Part shown: one piece after another, positions 1-7,122 of the stretch
Layout of the letters: each line of letters opens with the position of its first letter
Numbering within the stretch: position 1 is the first letter of the stretch
Source of the DNA: Thermovenabulum sp049723235
GTDB taxonomy: Bacteria; Bacillota; Thermosediminibacteria; Thermosediminibacterales; Thermosediminibacteraceae
DNA length: 22,930 nt
NCBI RefSeq assembly: GCF_049723235.1
Contig: NZ_JBNARB010000028.1
Location: forward strand, 1-22,930
Reading direction: 5' to 3'
Notes under the pieces: generated by a model
The model's database searches: none
What the model was told of the DNA's origin: nothing
What the model saw: the letters and a program-made list of their open reading frames with translations, nothing else
Made by a program: the position numbers and the translations under genes

Positions 1-527
1 TCCACATCCCATTGAATCACATAATACCCAAGTTCCTGAGCTGTTTTTATTAATGTATCACTATAATCCCCAAAGGGTGGCCTGAAAACTTTGCAATCCT
101 GCCCGGTTAACTCCTTTATCCTTAGATGCGTAGTTTGAATTTCTTTTACCACTTCATCTTTTGAGAGCTTTCCCATATGAGGGTGAGTAGCAGAATGATT
201 CCCTATTTCATGCCCCTTAGATGCAATAAGTTTGGTCATTTCCGGGTATTTATCCATCCACATTTTTACAAGGAAAAAGGTGGTTTTTATTTTATATTTG
301 TCTAATATCTCTAAAATCTCCAAAGTTTTATCCGCCCCCCAGGCAGCATCAAAGGAAATGGCTATTTTCTTCTCCTGGGTATCCACCCGATAAATTGGAA
401 GTTGCCTATCTAAAAAAGAAAAAACCCTCAATGTCTTATCATAATCCGAAAAATAGAAGGAGTAGAACAAAAGGGCAATTATCAGGATATAAATTAGCAC
501 CAATAATCTTTTTCTTTTGGTTCCCAT
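1..527 (-). CDS. Polysaccharide deacetylase (CE4 family), 3' end outside window
   Basis: Partial gene, cut by the left edge of the window; 175 codons are present from the ATG at 527. Residues about 5-22 form one hydrophobic segment after a basic GTKRKR start, so the protein is membrane-anchored or exported. The catalytic NodB-type domain follows: motif 1 SFDAAWG with the catalytic Asp, motif 2 HEIGNHSATHPH (the His-x3-His metal ligands), and RPPFGDY as motif 3. The 'SFDAAWG' form is typical of the spore-associated PdaA/PdaB-like deacetylases of Firmicutes, which trim acetyl groups from cell-wall muramic acid or glucosamine; that it acts in sporulation here is inference. The start is supported by a GGAGGTG ribosome binding site 8 bases upstream. 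It is divergent from the small membrane gene at 658. Confidence 0.9.
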   Translation of the reverse strand, partial: MGTKRKRLLVLIYILIIALLFYSFYFSDYDKTLRVFSFLDRQLPIYRVDTQEKKIAISFDAAWGADKTLEILEILDKYKIKTTFFLVKMWMDKYPEMTKLIASKGHEIGNHSATHPHMGKLSKDEVVKEIQTTHLRIKELTGQDCKVFRPPFGDYSDTLIKTAQELGYYVIQWDV

Positions 528-642
528 TGCACCTTCACCTCCAATTTTATTACATCTTTATTCCAGGTATTTATAAAATATGATTTATTTGTCGAATAAG
601 ATAAAACATTTTTGAATATTTATTTTATTAAGCATGTATTTA

Positions 643-649
643 TGGAGGT
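643..649 (+). promoter_or_regulatory. Ribosome binding site for the 658 gene
   Basis: GGAGGTG lies 8 bases before the GTG at 658. The next codon is TTG and no ATG is nearby, so this site decides the unusual GTG start. Confidence 0.7.
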
Positions 650-657
650 GAAAGGCC

Positions 658-972
658 GTGTTGTCCAAAACACAAAAGAAAGGTCTTTTCCTTGGAATTA
701 TATGGGGATTTTTGTCCTGGATACCCTATTTTACTGACATATTAGCAAAATATAGAAATATAATAGGGATTCCCGCTACCCTGGGAATAAATTTGGAATT
801 AGCTTTAAATCACGGTAATTCTGTCATATTCAGTATTATTATCGGTGCCAGCCTTTGCTTTTTAATAGCCTCTTTTTTTGAATTTATTAAGGAAAACATT
901 AAAATTATAGGGCTTCCAAAATTACATTATTCAAAAAAGGTCAGATTATTTAAATTTAGAAGGGGTTTTTAA
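658..972 (+). CDS. Small two-helix membrane protein of unknown function
   Basis: 104 residues starting at GTG. I do not recognise a family. Two hydrophobic segments are visible, about residues 9-29 (ending in WIPYFTDIL) and 60-80 (VIFSIIIGASLCFLIASFF), joined by a polar stretch; the tail from about residue 86 is strongly basic (KKVRLFKFRRGF), which suggests a cytoplasmic C-terminus. It stands alone between the divergent deacetylase gene and a terminator that overlaps its own stop codon, so it is probably a monocistronic unit. Codon use is like that of its neighbours. The strong ribosome binding site and the abutting terminator make it a real gene despite the lack of a known domain. Confidence 0.75.
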   Translation: MLSKTQKKGLFLGIIWGFLSWIPYFTDILAKYRNIIGIPATLGINLELALNHGNSVIFSIIIGASLCFLIASFFEFIKENIKIIGLPKLHYSKKVRLFKFRRGF

Positions 973-985
973 AATCCCTTTTTTT
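960..985 (+). terminator. Rho-independent terminator after the 658 gene
   Basis: AAGGG (960-964) pairs with CCCTT (976-980), extended by a G-T and two T-A pairs, and is followed by a run of T to 985. The stop codon at 970-972 lies inside the hairpin. Confidence 0.75.
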
Positions 986-1015
986 GTTTTATATAATGCC
1001 TTTATTCCTTTTTTT

Positions 1016-1024
1016 TGTTATAAT
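1016..1024 (+). promoter_or_regulatory. Extended -10 promoter for the Na/Pi transporter
   Basis: TGTTATAAT is a perfect extended -10 (TG-n-TATAAT). There is no good -35 at 17 bases, as is common for extended -10 promoters. A second TATAAT lies at 992-997. Transcription would begin near 1031, about 40 bases before the start codon. Confidence 0.5.
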
Positions 1025-1071
1025 ATTTTTGTAATAAATTAGAACTTATTTGAGATAGGAGTGGATGCTTT

Positions 1072-2703
1072 TTGAGTCTTGAACAGGTCTTTACCTTATT
1101 CGGAGGGCTGGGGCTATTTATTTACGGAATGAAATTAATGGGTGAGGGATTAGAAAAGGCGGCAGGAAACAGATTAAAAAACATCCTGGAACTTTTAACA
1201 AGGAATAGAGTTTTAGGAGTTATAGTAGGTGCCCTGGTAACGGCAATAATCCAATCCAGCAGTGCAACTACTGTCATGGTAGTAGGCCTTGTAAATGCCG
1301 GAATAATGGACCTATATCAGGCAGTGGGTGTTATAATGGGAGCAAATATAGGTACAACCATGACTGCCCAGCTTATAGCCTTTAAATTGACCAAACTTGC
1401 CCTTCCCGCCATAGGCATCGGGACAGCCCTCAACTTATTCGGTAAAAATAAATCTCAAAAATTTCTTGGGCAGGTCATACTGGGATTTGGTCTTTTATTT
1501 TACGGTATGCAGACAATGGAGGTAGCTTTAAAACCCCTTGCTAAATCCAAATCCTTTGTAGATTTTATGGCTCAGTTCGGTAAAACTCCAATTCTCGGAG
1601 TGATAGCGGGAGCACTTACCACAGGTATTATTCAATCCAGCAGTGCTACGATTGGTATCCTGCAGGCTCTCGCCAGTCAGGGCATCGTAAATATTTCCAT
1701 AGGACTTCCCATACTTTTCGGAGATAACATAGGTACATGCGTGACTGCCCTGCTGGCAAGCATTGGAACGAATATAACGGCAAAAAGAGCGGCTCTTATT
1801 CATCTTTTTTTCAATATAATCGGTACAATTATTTTTATGTCGATTTTACCTCTTTATAAAACAATTGTTTTGATGACCTCCTCGGACCCCGTAAGGCAAA
1901 TAGCCAATGCCCATACCCTTTTTAATACCATTAATACAATAATTCAACTCCCTTTTTCCGTTTACCTCGTAAAGCTCGTAACTTTTGTGCTGCCCGGGAA
2001 GCCTGATATAGTAGAGCATGGAGTAAAATATATTGATGACAGGCTCCTGGAAACTCCTTCAATCGCCTTTTCCCAGGTGAGAAAAGAGATAACGCGAATG
2101 GGCACCTTAGCCATGGAAAATGTGGCTGATACTATAAAATTATTTATTAATTACAGCGAAAAGGAAGTAAAAAAAGTAATTGAAAAGGAAACGGTGATAA
2201 ACGAATTGGCCCGGGAAACTACCAGATTTTTGGCCATGCTTTCTCAAAAACCACTATCCTCTGAAGAATCAAGGTTAATTGCAGATATGATTAATGCGGT
2301 AAACGATATGGAAAGGGTTGGTGACCACGCAGAAAACCTTATGGAATTAGCAGAATTTAAAAATGAAAATCACCTCCCCTTCACGGATACCGCATTAAAG
2401 GAACTCAATGAAATGTCCGGTGTCGTTATAGACAGTTTGAAAAATGCATTAAATGCCTTTTTAAACAATGACATTAAACTTGCAAATAAAGTGGTAATTG
2501 AAGAAGACAATATCGATGAAATGGATAAGCTGTTGAGGGAAAATCATATTAAGAGGCTAAATGAGGGCGCCTGCAATCCCAGTTCTGGCGTCATATTCTT
2601 AGACGTTATAAGCAATTTAGAAAGAATCGGTGACCATGCCTTCAACTTGGCTTCATACATCTTAAAATTCGATAAAAACTATAAAAGACCTCAAGTATGG
2701 TAA
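1072..2703 (+). CDS. Na/Pi cotransporter family protein with PhoU-like C-terminal domain
   Basis: 543 residues. The N-terminal part (about 1-310) is the duplicated Na+/phosphate cotransporter fold; each half carries the signature QSSSAT, at residues 61-66 and 188-193, both preceded by a GxxxGALxTxII helix. The C-terminal part (about 335-540) is helical, acidic and basic by turns, and resembles PhoU: two repeats each contain the ERxGDHAxNL type motif (residues about 417 and 520). Family members sit in the cytoplasmic membrane; the PhoU-like domain probably senses or gates phosphate uptake, though in many bacteria the substrate is not proven. The start is TTG at 1072, fixed by AGGAGTGG 9 bases upstream and by the fact that the nearer ATG at 1064 runs straight into a stop. 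It has its own promoter and terminator, so it is a single-gene unit. Confidence 0.92.
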   Translation: MSLEQVFTLFGGLGLFIYGMKLMGEGLEKAAGNRLKNILELLTRNRVLGVIVGALVTAIIQSSSATTVMVVGLVNAGIMDLYQAVGVIMGANIGTTMTAQLIAFKLTKLALPAIGIGTALNLFGKNKSQKFLGQVILGFGLLFYGMQTMEVALKPLAKSKSFVDFMAQFGKTPILGVIAGALTTGIIQSSSATIGILQALASQGIVNISIGLPILFGDNIGTCVTALLASIGTNITAKRAALIHLFFNIIGTIIFMSILPLYKTIVLMTSSDPVRQIANAHTLFNTINTIIQLPFSVYLVKLVTFVLPGKPDIVEHGVKYIDDRLLETPSIAFSQVRKEITRMGTLAMENVADTIKLFINYSEKEVKKVIEKETVINELARETTRFLAMLSQKPLSSEESRLIADMINAVNDMERVGDHAENLMELAEFKNENHLPFTDTALKELNEMSGVVIDSLKNALNAFLNNDIKLANKVVIEEDNIDEMDKLLRENHIKRLNEGACNPSSGVIFLDVISNLERIGDHAFNLASYILKFDKNYKRPQVW

Positions 2704-2710
2704 AAATAAA

Positions 2711-2745
2711 AAGAGCAAGGTTATGTAACCTGCTCTTGTTTTTTA
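2711..2745 (+). terminator. Bidirectional terminator between convergent genes
   Basis: AAGAGCA-a-GGTTA pairs with TAACC-TGCTCTT (12 base pairs, one bulged A, 2-base loop at 2724-2725). T runs follow on the plus strand (2739-2744), and A runs before it give a T run on the minus strand. It serves the Na/Pi gene and the convergent zinc-ribbon gene, whose stop codon lies inside the stem. Confidence 0.8.
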
Positions 2746-2870
2746 TCGCCCTGCTCTTCGCTTTCATCCTTTTCTTCCACCTGTTTACCGCAATAAGGGC
2801 AAATCCATACCTTTAAATTCGCTGCCGAGTAAGATACCTTACTGCAAAAAGGGCATGTGGTATAAGGCAT
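2721..2870 (-). CDS. Small zinc-ribbon protein, 49 residues
   Basis: A short gene read from the minus strand. The protein begins MPYTTCPFCSKVSYS and contains two knuckles, CPFC (residues 6-9) and CPYC (24-27), about 15 residues apart: the four cysteines of a single rubredoxin-like zinc ribbon. After residue 31 the tail is acidic and polar (EEKDESEEQ) and probably unstructured. The ATG at 2870 is preceded by GGGGGATC, an acceptable ribosome binding site 4-5 bases upstream. Such stand-alone zinc ribbons are common in Firmicutes and have no defined role; binding of zinc is inferred from the cysteine pattern. It converges on the Na/Pi gene and is divergent from the ZIP transporter gene at 2978, so a link to metal homeostasis is possible but unproven. 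Confidence 0.7.
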   Translation of the reverse strand: MPYTTCPFCSKVSYSAANLKVWICPYCGKQVEEKDESEEQGDKKQEQVT

Positions 2871-2977
2871 TTTGATCCCCCCGAGATTATTTTACAATTA
2901 ACACCTTCTTCGCTTCGCTGGGATTACTACATTATATTCCACATTAATTGAATAATTCCTTCTTTTAGAGGTGGGTT

Positions 2978-3682
2978 ATGGATAATTTTATTAAAATTTT
3001 TTTATACAGCACTCTTTCGGGTTTTGCAGTTATCTTAGGAGGTATAATAGGGACAAAAAAAATACCGGAAAAGGTAATTGCTTTTGTACTTACCTTCGGT
3101 TCCGGAGTTCTTCTTGCGGTAATTTCGTATTCTTTAATGCATGAAGCCTACGGGTTGTCCGGTCCCATTTATACCTCAATTGCATTTATTCTTGGAGGTT
3201 TTACTTTTTACGCAATAGAAAAACTTTTAGAAAAATACGTGGCAAAAGGCACCGGTATCATTCTCGGTACCACCATGGATGATGTGGCTGAAAGCTTAAG
3301 TATGGGAATAGGCTTTGCTACTAATACGGGAAAGCTGGGAATTGTCCTTGCACTATCAATTTTCCTCCATAATATACCCGAAGGGATTTCCTCCAACTAT
3401 GAATTGATAAGTGAAGGAAATTTCACAAAAAAAACCGCTTTAGTCTTGAGTTTTTTACTGGCTATCCTGGATCCATTTTGTGCTCTACTGGGTTATTATT
3501 TACTTAAGGATATGGGAAATCTCTGGCATGGTATGATAATGGCTTTTACAGGTGGTTCTATTTTATTTATGACCAGCACTGACATGATTCCAAAAGCCAA
3601 TATAATAGGAAACGGCATGGAAAATTTAGGATTGCTGGTCGGTTTCTTAACTGCCTTTTTGTTGAGCAGAATTCTTGGATAA
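2978..3682 (+). CDS. ZIP family divalent metal transporter
   Basis: 234 residues with about seven or eight hydrophobic helices, the expected size for the ZupT/GufA-like branch of ZIP transporters, which import Zn2+, Mn2+ or Fe2+. The hallmark HNIPEG of the metal-binding helix is at residues 131-136, and an acidic DDVAES motif at 101-106 lies in the preceding helix. Two positions differ from the usual pattern: the helix after HNIPEG has LDPFCALLG (164-172) where family members usually have LxEPLGAxxG, so the Glu is replaced by Asp165; and near the C-terminus MTSTDMIPKA replaces the usual SDELIPEAH, losing the Glu and His. The start has AGAGGTGG 4-11 bases upstream. Metal transport is the safest reading; the metal cannot be told from sequence. 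Confidence 0.85.
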   Translation: MDNFIKIFLYSTLSGFAVILGGIIGTKKIPEKVIAFVLTFGSGVLLAVISYSLMHEAYGLSGPIYTSIAFILGGFTFYAIEKLLEKYVAKGTGIILGTTMDDVAESLSMGIGFATNTGKLGIVLALSIFLHNIPEGISSNYELISEGNFTKKTALVLSFLLAILDPFCALLGYYLLKDMGNLWHGMIMAFTGGSILFMTSTDMIPKANIIGNGMENLGLLVGFLTAFLLSRILG

Positions 3683-3696
3683 TAATCACCTTATTT

Positions 3697-3730
3697 TCCC
3701 TCCCTAAATAATATATAATACAGGGAGGGA
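3697..3730 (+). promoter_or_regulatory. Inverted repeat enclosing the ribosome binding site of the ferritin-like gene
   Basis: TCCCTCCCT (3697-3705) is a perfect 9-base complement of AGGGAGGGA (3722-3730), separated by 16 AT-rich bases. The right arm is the only ribosome binding site for the ATG at 3736, so in RNA the hairpin would hide it. No T run follows, so it is not a standard terminator. A TATAAT lies in the loop (3714-3719) but has no convincing -35. Confidence 0.6.
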
Positions 3731-3735
3731 TCATT

Positions 3736-4230
3736 ATGAATGAAATCTTTAACATTAATGATGAAAATGAATTTCTTCAATTAACAGAAAACATCAACAA
3801 GGGTTATGTCAAATATCTTTATGAGGATTATGCCGGACCAAGCAGCGAGCTTACTGCTATCCTTCAATACACTTACCAAACGATTATAGTAGACAATAAA
3901 AAAATAAAAAACTTAATAAAAAAAATCTCCTATGACGAAATGGAGCATTTAGAAGGTCTTGGTACCGCTATCTGGGAATCCGGTTTTGATCCAAGATTCT
4001 GGTATTTAAATTATTTCAATGCAAAATATGTTAATTACGAAATGGACCTTAAAAAATTACTTTTGAAAAATATTGAGGATGAAACCTTTGCAGCAAGAAG
4101 GTACAGAGAACAGGCTGAAAAAATTGAAGATCCCAGGATAAGTTCAATGCTCCTTAATTTTGCTAAAGACGAAGAACGCCATGCAATGCTTTTTAAAAAA
4201 GCTTACATTTCACTTTTCGGCAGATCATAA
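3736..4230 (+). CDS. Ferritin-like diiron protein (rubrerythrin-like)
   Basis: 164 residues, helical, with the full set of ferritin-superfamily ligands: Glu38 in helix A (SSELTAILQYTYQ), Glu68-x2-His71 in helix B (DEMEHLE), Glu114 or Glu116 in helix C (IEDETFAARRYREQAE) and Glu146-x2-His149 in helix D (DEERHAMLF). This is the spacing of rubrerythrin and manganese-catalase-like four-helix bundles, but the rubredoxin tail of classical rubrerythrin is missing. Members of this group bind a diiron or dimanganese centre and usually detoxify peroxide or sit in spore coats; the exact activity here is not known. It follows the ZIP gene on the same strand by 53 bases, so co-transcription is likely and a metal-related role plausible. 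Translation may be controlled by the hairpin over its ribosome binding site. Confidence 0.8.
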   Translation: MNEIFNINDENEFLQLTENINKGYVKYLYEDYAGPSSELTAILQYTYQTIIVDNKKIKNLIKKISYDEMEHLEGLGTAIWESGFDPRFWYLNYFNAKYVNYEMDLKKLLLKNIEDETFAARRYREQAEKIEDPRISSMLLNFAKDEERHAMLFKKAYISLFGRS

Positions 4231-4249
4231 AAATAATATATCATTAATT

Positions 4250-5941
4250 TTATATATAAATTTTTAAAATTTCTTTTTTCCCCTCAGCGTCAAATACCAA
4301 TACCATATTTTCTTTTTTTTCTAAAAAGGGGACATCAAAAGTAAAGTAGCCAATTTTAATATGCTTCATTATCTCCTGCAGGGTGTATCTATTTTCAAAA
4401 ATTTTTATAAGCCTATCTTTATTTTTTAAAAAATTTTTAGCTATCTCTTTTTGATCTTGATCATAGTCTATATATGAAGGAAACTTACCTTTTCCGCCAA
4501 ATAGCAAATAATCGTATCTTAATAATTCCTTGATATAGGGTAAATTTAAATTTAATTTTTCTGCAAAAAAATACAGTTTTTCGTATAACGATTCCAAAGA
4601 ATTTTCCTTAAAAAAGAAATTCTCCTCTTTTAAAAAGCCGTACAGCTCAAGATAGAAATCGAAGGGTGTATCAAAATTTCTTTCAAAATAGCTTAGAGAA
4701 TTTTCAAACCTGTGGCTGTTATAAAACTTGTCAATAAGTCTCGCAATTCCTTTTAAAATTGTTAACTCTTTATAACTCATCCATTTATTATACAATATCT
4801 CGTAAGGAGGCTGGGATCTAAAAGCAATCCCGTAACTTTGAGCTCTTTCCCTTATTGCAGTTCCTTTTAATAATTTCAAAAATCCCAGCTGCAGTTCATC
4901 AGGTTTCAAATTGTACACCTTATTAAAAGCTTCTTTAAAACTTTCAAAAGTATCGTAAGGGAGTCCTGCAATTAGATCCACATGCACAGGGACTCCTTTT
5001 TCTTTTAATAATTTTACCCCTTTTAAAGCTTTCTCCACATCTTTCGTCCTTTTTACTTCTTTCAGGGCTTCGGTAGTAGTGGTTTGAATCCCCAGTTCAA
5101 AATGTAACCTGTTTTCAAGTCCACTTAATCTATCTACAAATTCCTGTGAAACAAGTTCGGGATTAAGTTCGCAGTGAAATACAGTATCACCTTCAATCCT
5201 TCTGAATATGTCTAAAATTTCAATAGCCCTTTTTATATTGTAATTGAAGGATCTGTCAACAAATTTAATTATTTTTGCTTTTTTGCCTGCTAATATGCGC
5301 AGGTCTTCCTCTACCTTTTTTAAATCCGCTACCCTGACGTTCTTTTCAAGAGACGAAAGACAGAAGGTGCAATTAAAAGGACAACCCCTGGAAGTTTCGT
5401 AGTATACAATTCTGTTTTGAAAATCCAGTTCTTCTTCATAGGACATGGGTACTAAATTCATATCCACATTCTCTTCGGTTCTATTTATTTTAATACCCTT
5501 TTCATCCTTAAAGGCTATTCCTTTTAATTCTTCAATTTTTTCTCCCTTTTTCAATGCAACAATTAATTTAGAAAAGGTATCTTCACCTTCTCCAATTACA
5601 ATCAAATCGACATAATCACGACTTAACAATCCTTTAATATCATACGAAGCTTCCGGTCCCCCAAAAATTACCATTACTTCCGGTAGTACTTTTTTTAGAT
5701 TCTCCGCAAGATACAATACCTGATTAAAATTCCATATATATAAAGAAAATCCCACAATCGAAGGATTAAATTCTACTATCCTTTCCAGTATATCATCTAA
5801 AAAATCATTTATTGTAGCTTCCAGAAGATCAATTTTTATATCTTCTTCTTTACAATTCTTTTCAAAATAAGCCTTTAAATTACGGATAGCGAGATTTGTA
5901 TGGATGTATTTTGCGTTTATTCCTACCAAAACTACTCTCAT
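4250..5941 (-). CDS. B12-binding radical SAM protein with DUF4080-type C-terminus
   Basis: 563 residues. Residues 1-140 form a cobalamin-binding Rossmann-like domain (MRVVLVGINAKYIHTNLAIR at the start, then SIVGFSLYIWN and VIFGGPEAS). The radical SAM core follows from about 175, with the iron-sulfur motif Cys187-x3-Cys191-x2-Cys194 in RGCPFNCTFC and a later GxPxD segment (LIAGLPYDT). The last 200 residues match the general pattern of the DUF4080 family that accompanies this architecture: basic, aromatic and helical. The enzymes use S-adenosylmethionine and a 4Fe-4S cluster for radical chemistry; no substrate is established for this subgroup. It starts 16 bases after thiI ends and is the last gene of the regulator-desulfurase-ThiI operon, so a role in tRNA or sulfur chemistry is a reasonable guess only. 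No clear terminator is visible after it. Confidence 0.85.
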   Translation of the reverse strand: MRVVLVGINAKYIHTNLAIRNLKAYFEKNCKEEDIKIDLLEATINDFLDDILERIVEFNPSIVGFSLYIWNFNQVLYLAENLKKVLPEVMVIFGGPEASYDIKGLLSRDYVDLIVIGEGEDTFSKLIVALKKGEKIEELKGIAFKDEKGIKINRTEENVDMNLVPMSYEEELDFQNRIVYYETSRGCPFNCTFCLSSLEKNVRVADLKKVEEDLRILAGKKAKIIKFVDRSFNYNIKRAIEILDIFRRIEGDTVFHCELNPELVSQEFVDRLSGLENRLHFELGIQTTTTEALKEVKRTKDVEKALKGVKLLKEKGVPVHVDLIAGLPYDTFESFKEAFNKVYNLKPDELQLGFLKLLKGTAIRERAQSYGIAFRSQPPYEILYNKWMSYKELTILKGIARLIDKFYNSHRFENSLSYFERNFDTPFDFYLELYGFLKEENFFFKENSLESLYEKLYFFAEKLNLNLPYIKELLRYDYLLFGGKGKFPSYIDYDQDQKEIAKNFLKNKDRLIKIFENRYTLQEIMKHIKIGYFTFDVPFLEKKENMVLVFDAEGKKEILKIYI

Positions 5942-5957
5942 AAAGTCATCTCCATTT

Positions 5958-7118
5958 CTATTGGCTTATTTCAATAATTTCCACATCCTTTACCCCTTTT
6001 TTTGTCATTTCTTCTAAGTCAAAAGCGGATTCTATTTTCTTTACCGAATCCAGTTTGGGTCTTGTTACAGGATGCTCCGGAACAAAAACCGTACAGCAAT
6101 CCTCGTAAGGCCTTATAGATATTTCGTAGGTGCCTATCTTCCTGGCAATTTCAATTATTTCCTGTTTATCGAAACCTATTAAAGGCCTCAATACAGGTAT
6201 CCCGGCAACCTCGTTGGTGCAAAGTATTGATTCCATCGTCTGGCTTGCTACCTGCCCTATACTTTCTCCTGTTATCAACGCTTTGGCCCCTAAATTCTGG
6301 GCAATTCCCTGGGCTATTCTCACCATCATCCTTCGCATAAGAATCGTAAGATATTCTTCCTTCCCCTTTTCCGCTATCTCCTTTAATATTTCGGTAAAAT
6401 TAACCACAAAAAGCCGAACCTTTCCGGAATACTCGGCCATTACCCTGCAAAGGTCAATTACCTTTTCCTTTGCCCTGTCACTGGTAAAAGGAAAACTGTG
6501 GAAATACACCGGGAAAATTCTAACTCCCCTCTTCATCACCATGTATCCCGCTACCGGACTGTCAATCCCGCCGGATAAAAGTAGCACCGCTCTTCCATTT
6601 GAGCCGAGAGGAAGACCCCCCGGTCCTTTTTCTCTTTTACAGTACACAAAAGCTCTTTCTCTTATTTCCACATCTACTTCTATGTCCGGATTGTGAACAT
6701 CTACTCTCAAGCCCTCGGTGTTTCTTAATACATAACCTCCTACCATTTTACTGATTTCCGGAGATTTAAAAGGAAAGGATTTGTTGGGCCTTCTGGTTTC
6801 TACTTTAAAACTCTTTCCTTTATAATCCAGTTCTTTTACCGCTTCCACCGCAGCCTTTTTTATTTCTTCCATATCGAGCGAACAGCACTTGGCTGGGCTG
6901 ATGGAAACAATACCAAAAACTTTTTTTAATCTATTGATTACAGCCTCCCGTTCGCCGACAGCATTTACATATATTCTTCCGTGGGTTCTTTTTACTTCTA
7001 CCTTCTCAAAATTCTTTAATGCTTCTTTTATATTTTGTACCAGAATCCTTTCAAAATAGGGACGATTTTCTCCTTTTAATCCCAGTTCTCCAAAACTTAT
7101 TAAAAATGTATTCTCCAT
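5958..7118 (-). CDS. thiI: tRNA 4-thiouridine synthetase / thiamine sulfurtransferase ThiI
   Basis: 386 residues, the short Gram-positive form without the C-terminal rhodanese domain of E. coli ThiI. Order of domains: N-terminal ferredoxin-like region with SFGELGLKGENR (9-19), THUMP domain to about 165, then the adenylating PP-loop domain with SGGIDSP at 182-188 and the characteristic PYEDCCTVFVPEHP near 337-350. The enzyme adenylates U8 of tRNA with ATP and inserts sulfur to make 4-thiouridine, and in some bacteria also feeds sulfur to ThiS for thiazole synthesis. Lacking the rhodanese domain, it would need persulfide straight from a dedicated cysteine desulfurase, and one is encoded immediately upstream (gap of 4 bases). 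The start has GGAGG 7 bases before it. Confidence 0.95.
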   Translation of the reverse strand: MENTFLISFGELGLKGENRPYFERILVQNIKEALKNFEKVEVKRTHGRIYVNAVGEREAVINRLKKVFGIVSISPAKCCSLDMEEIKKAAVEAVKELDYKGKSFKVETRRPNKSFPFKSPEISKMVGGYVLRNTEGLRVDVHNPDIEVDVEIRERAFVYCKREKGPGGLPLGSNGRAVLLLSGGIDSPVAGYMVMKRGVRIFPVYFHSFPFTSDRAKEKVIDLCRVMAEYSGKVRLFVVNFTEILKEIAEKGKEEYLTILMRRMMVRIAQGIAQNLGAKALITGESIGQVASQTMESILCTNEVAGIPVLRPLIGFDKQEIIEIARKIGTYEISIRPYEDCCTVFVPEHPVTRPKLDSVKKIESAFDLEEMTKKGVKDVEIIEISQ

Positions 7119-7122
7119 AAAG

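Noticed and set aside
395..583. 62-residue plus-strand reading frame over the deacetylase gene
   Set aside because: It is antisense to a clear CE4 domain, has a Lys-rich low-complexity start and no ribosome binding site.
600..645. Sigma-G-like promoter (TGAATA ... CATGTAT) before the 658 gene
   Set aside because: The spacing between the boxes is 14 bases instead of the usual 17-18.
3714..3719. TATAAT as a promoter of the ferritin-like gene
   Set aside because: No -35 box at a suitable distance, and transcription would begin inside the ribosome binding site. Mentioned only as a possibility with the hairpin.
4231..4270. AT-rich dyad (ATATAT...ATATAT) as a ModE operator or terminator
   Set aside because: No GC in the stem, no T run in the right place, and such short AT dyads are expected by chance in this base composition.
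6130..6696. 188-residue plus-strand reading frame
   Set aside because: It is a shadow of thiI, whose domains fully explain the DNA; no ribosome binding site and no recognisable protein.
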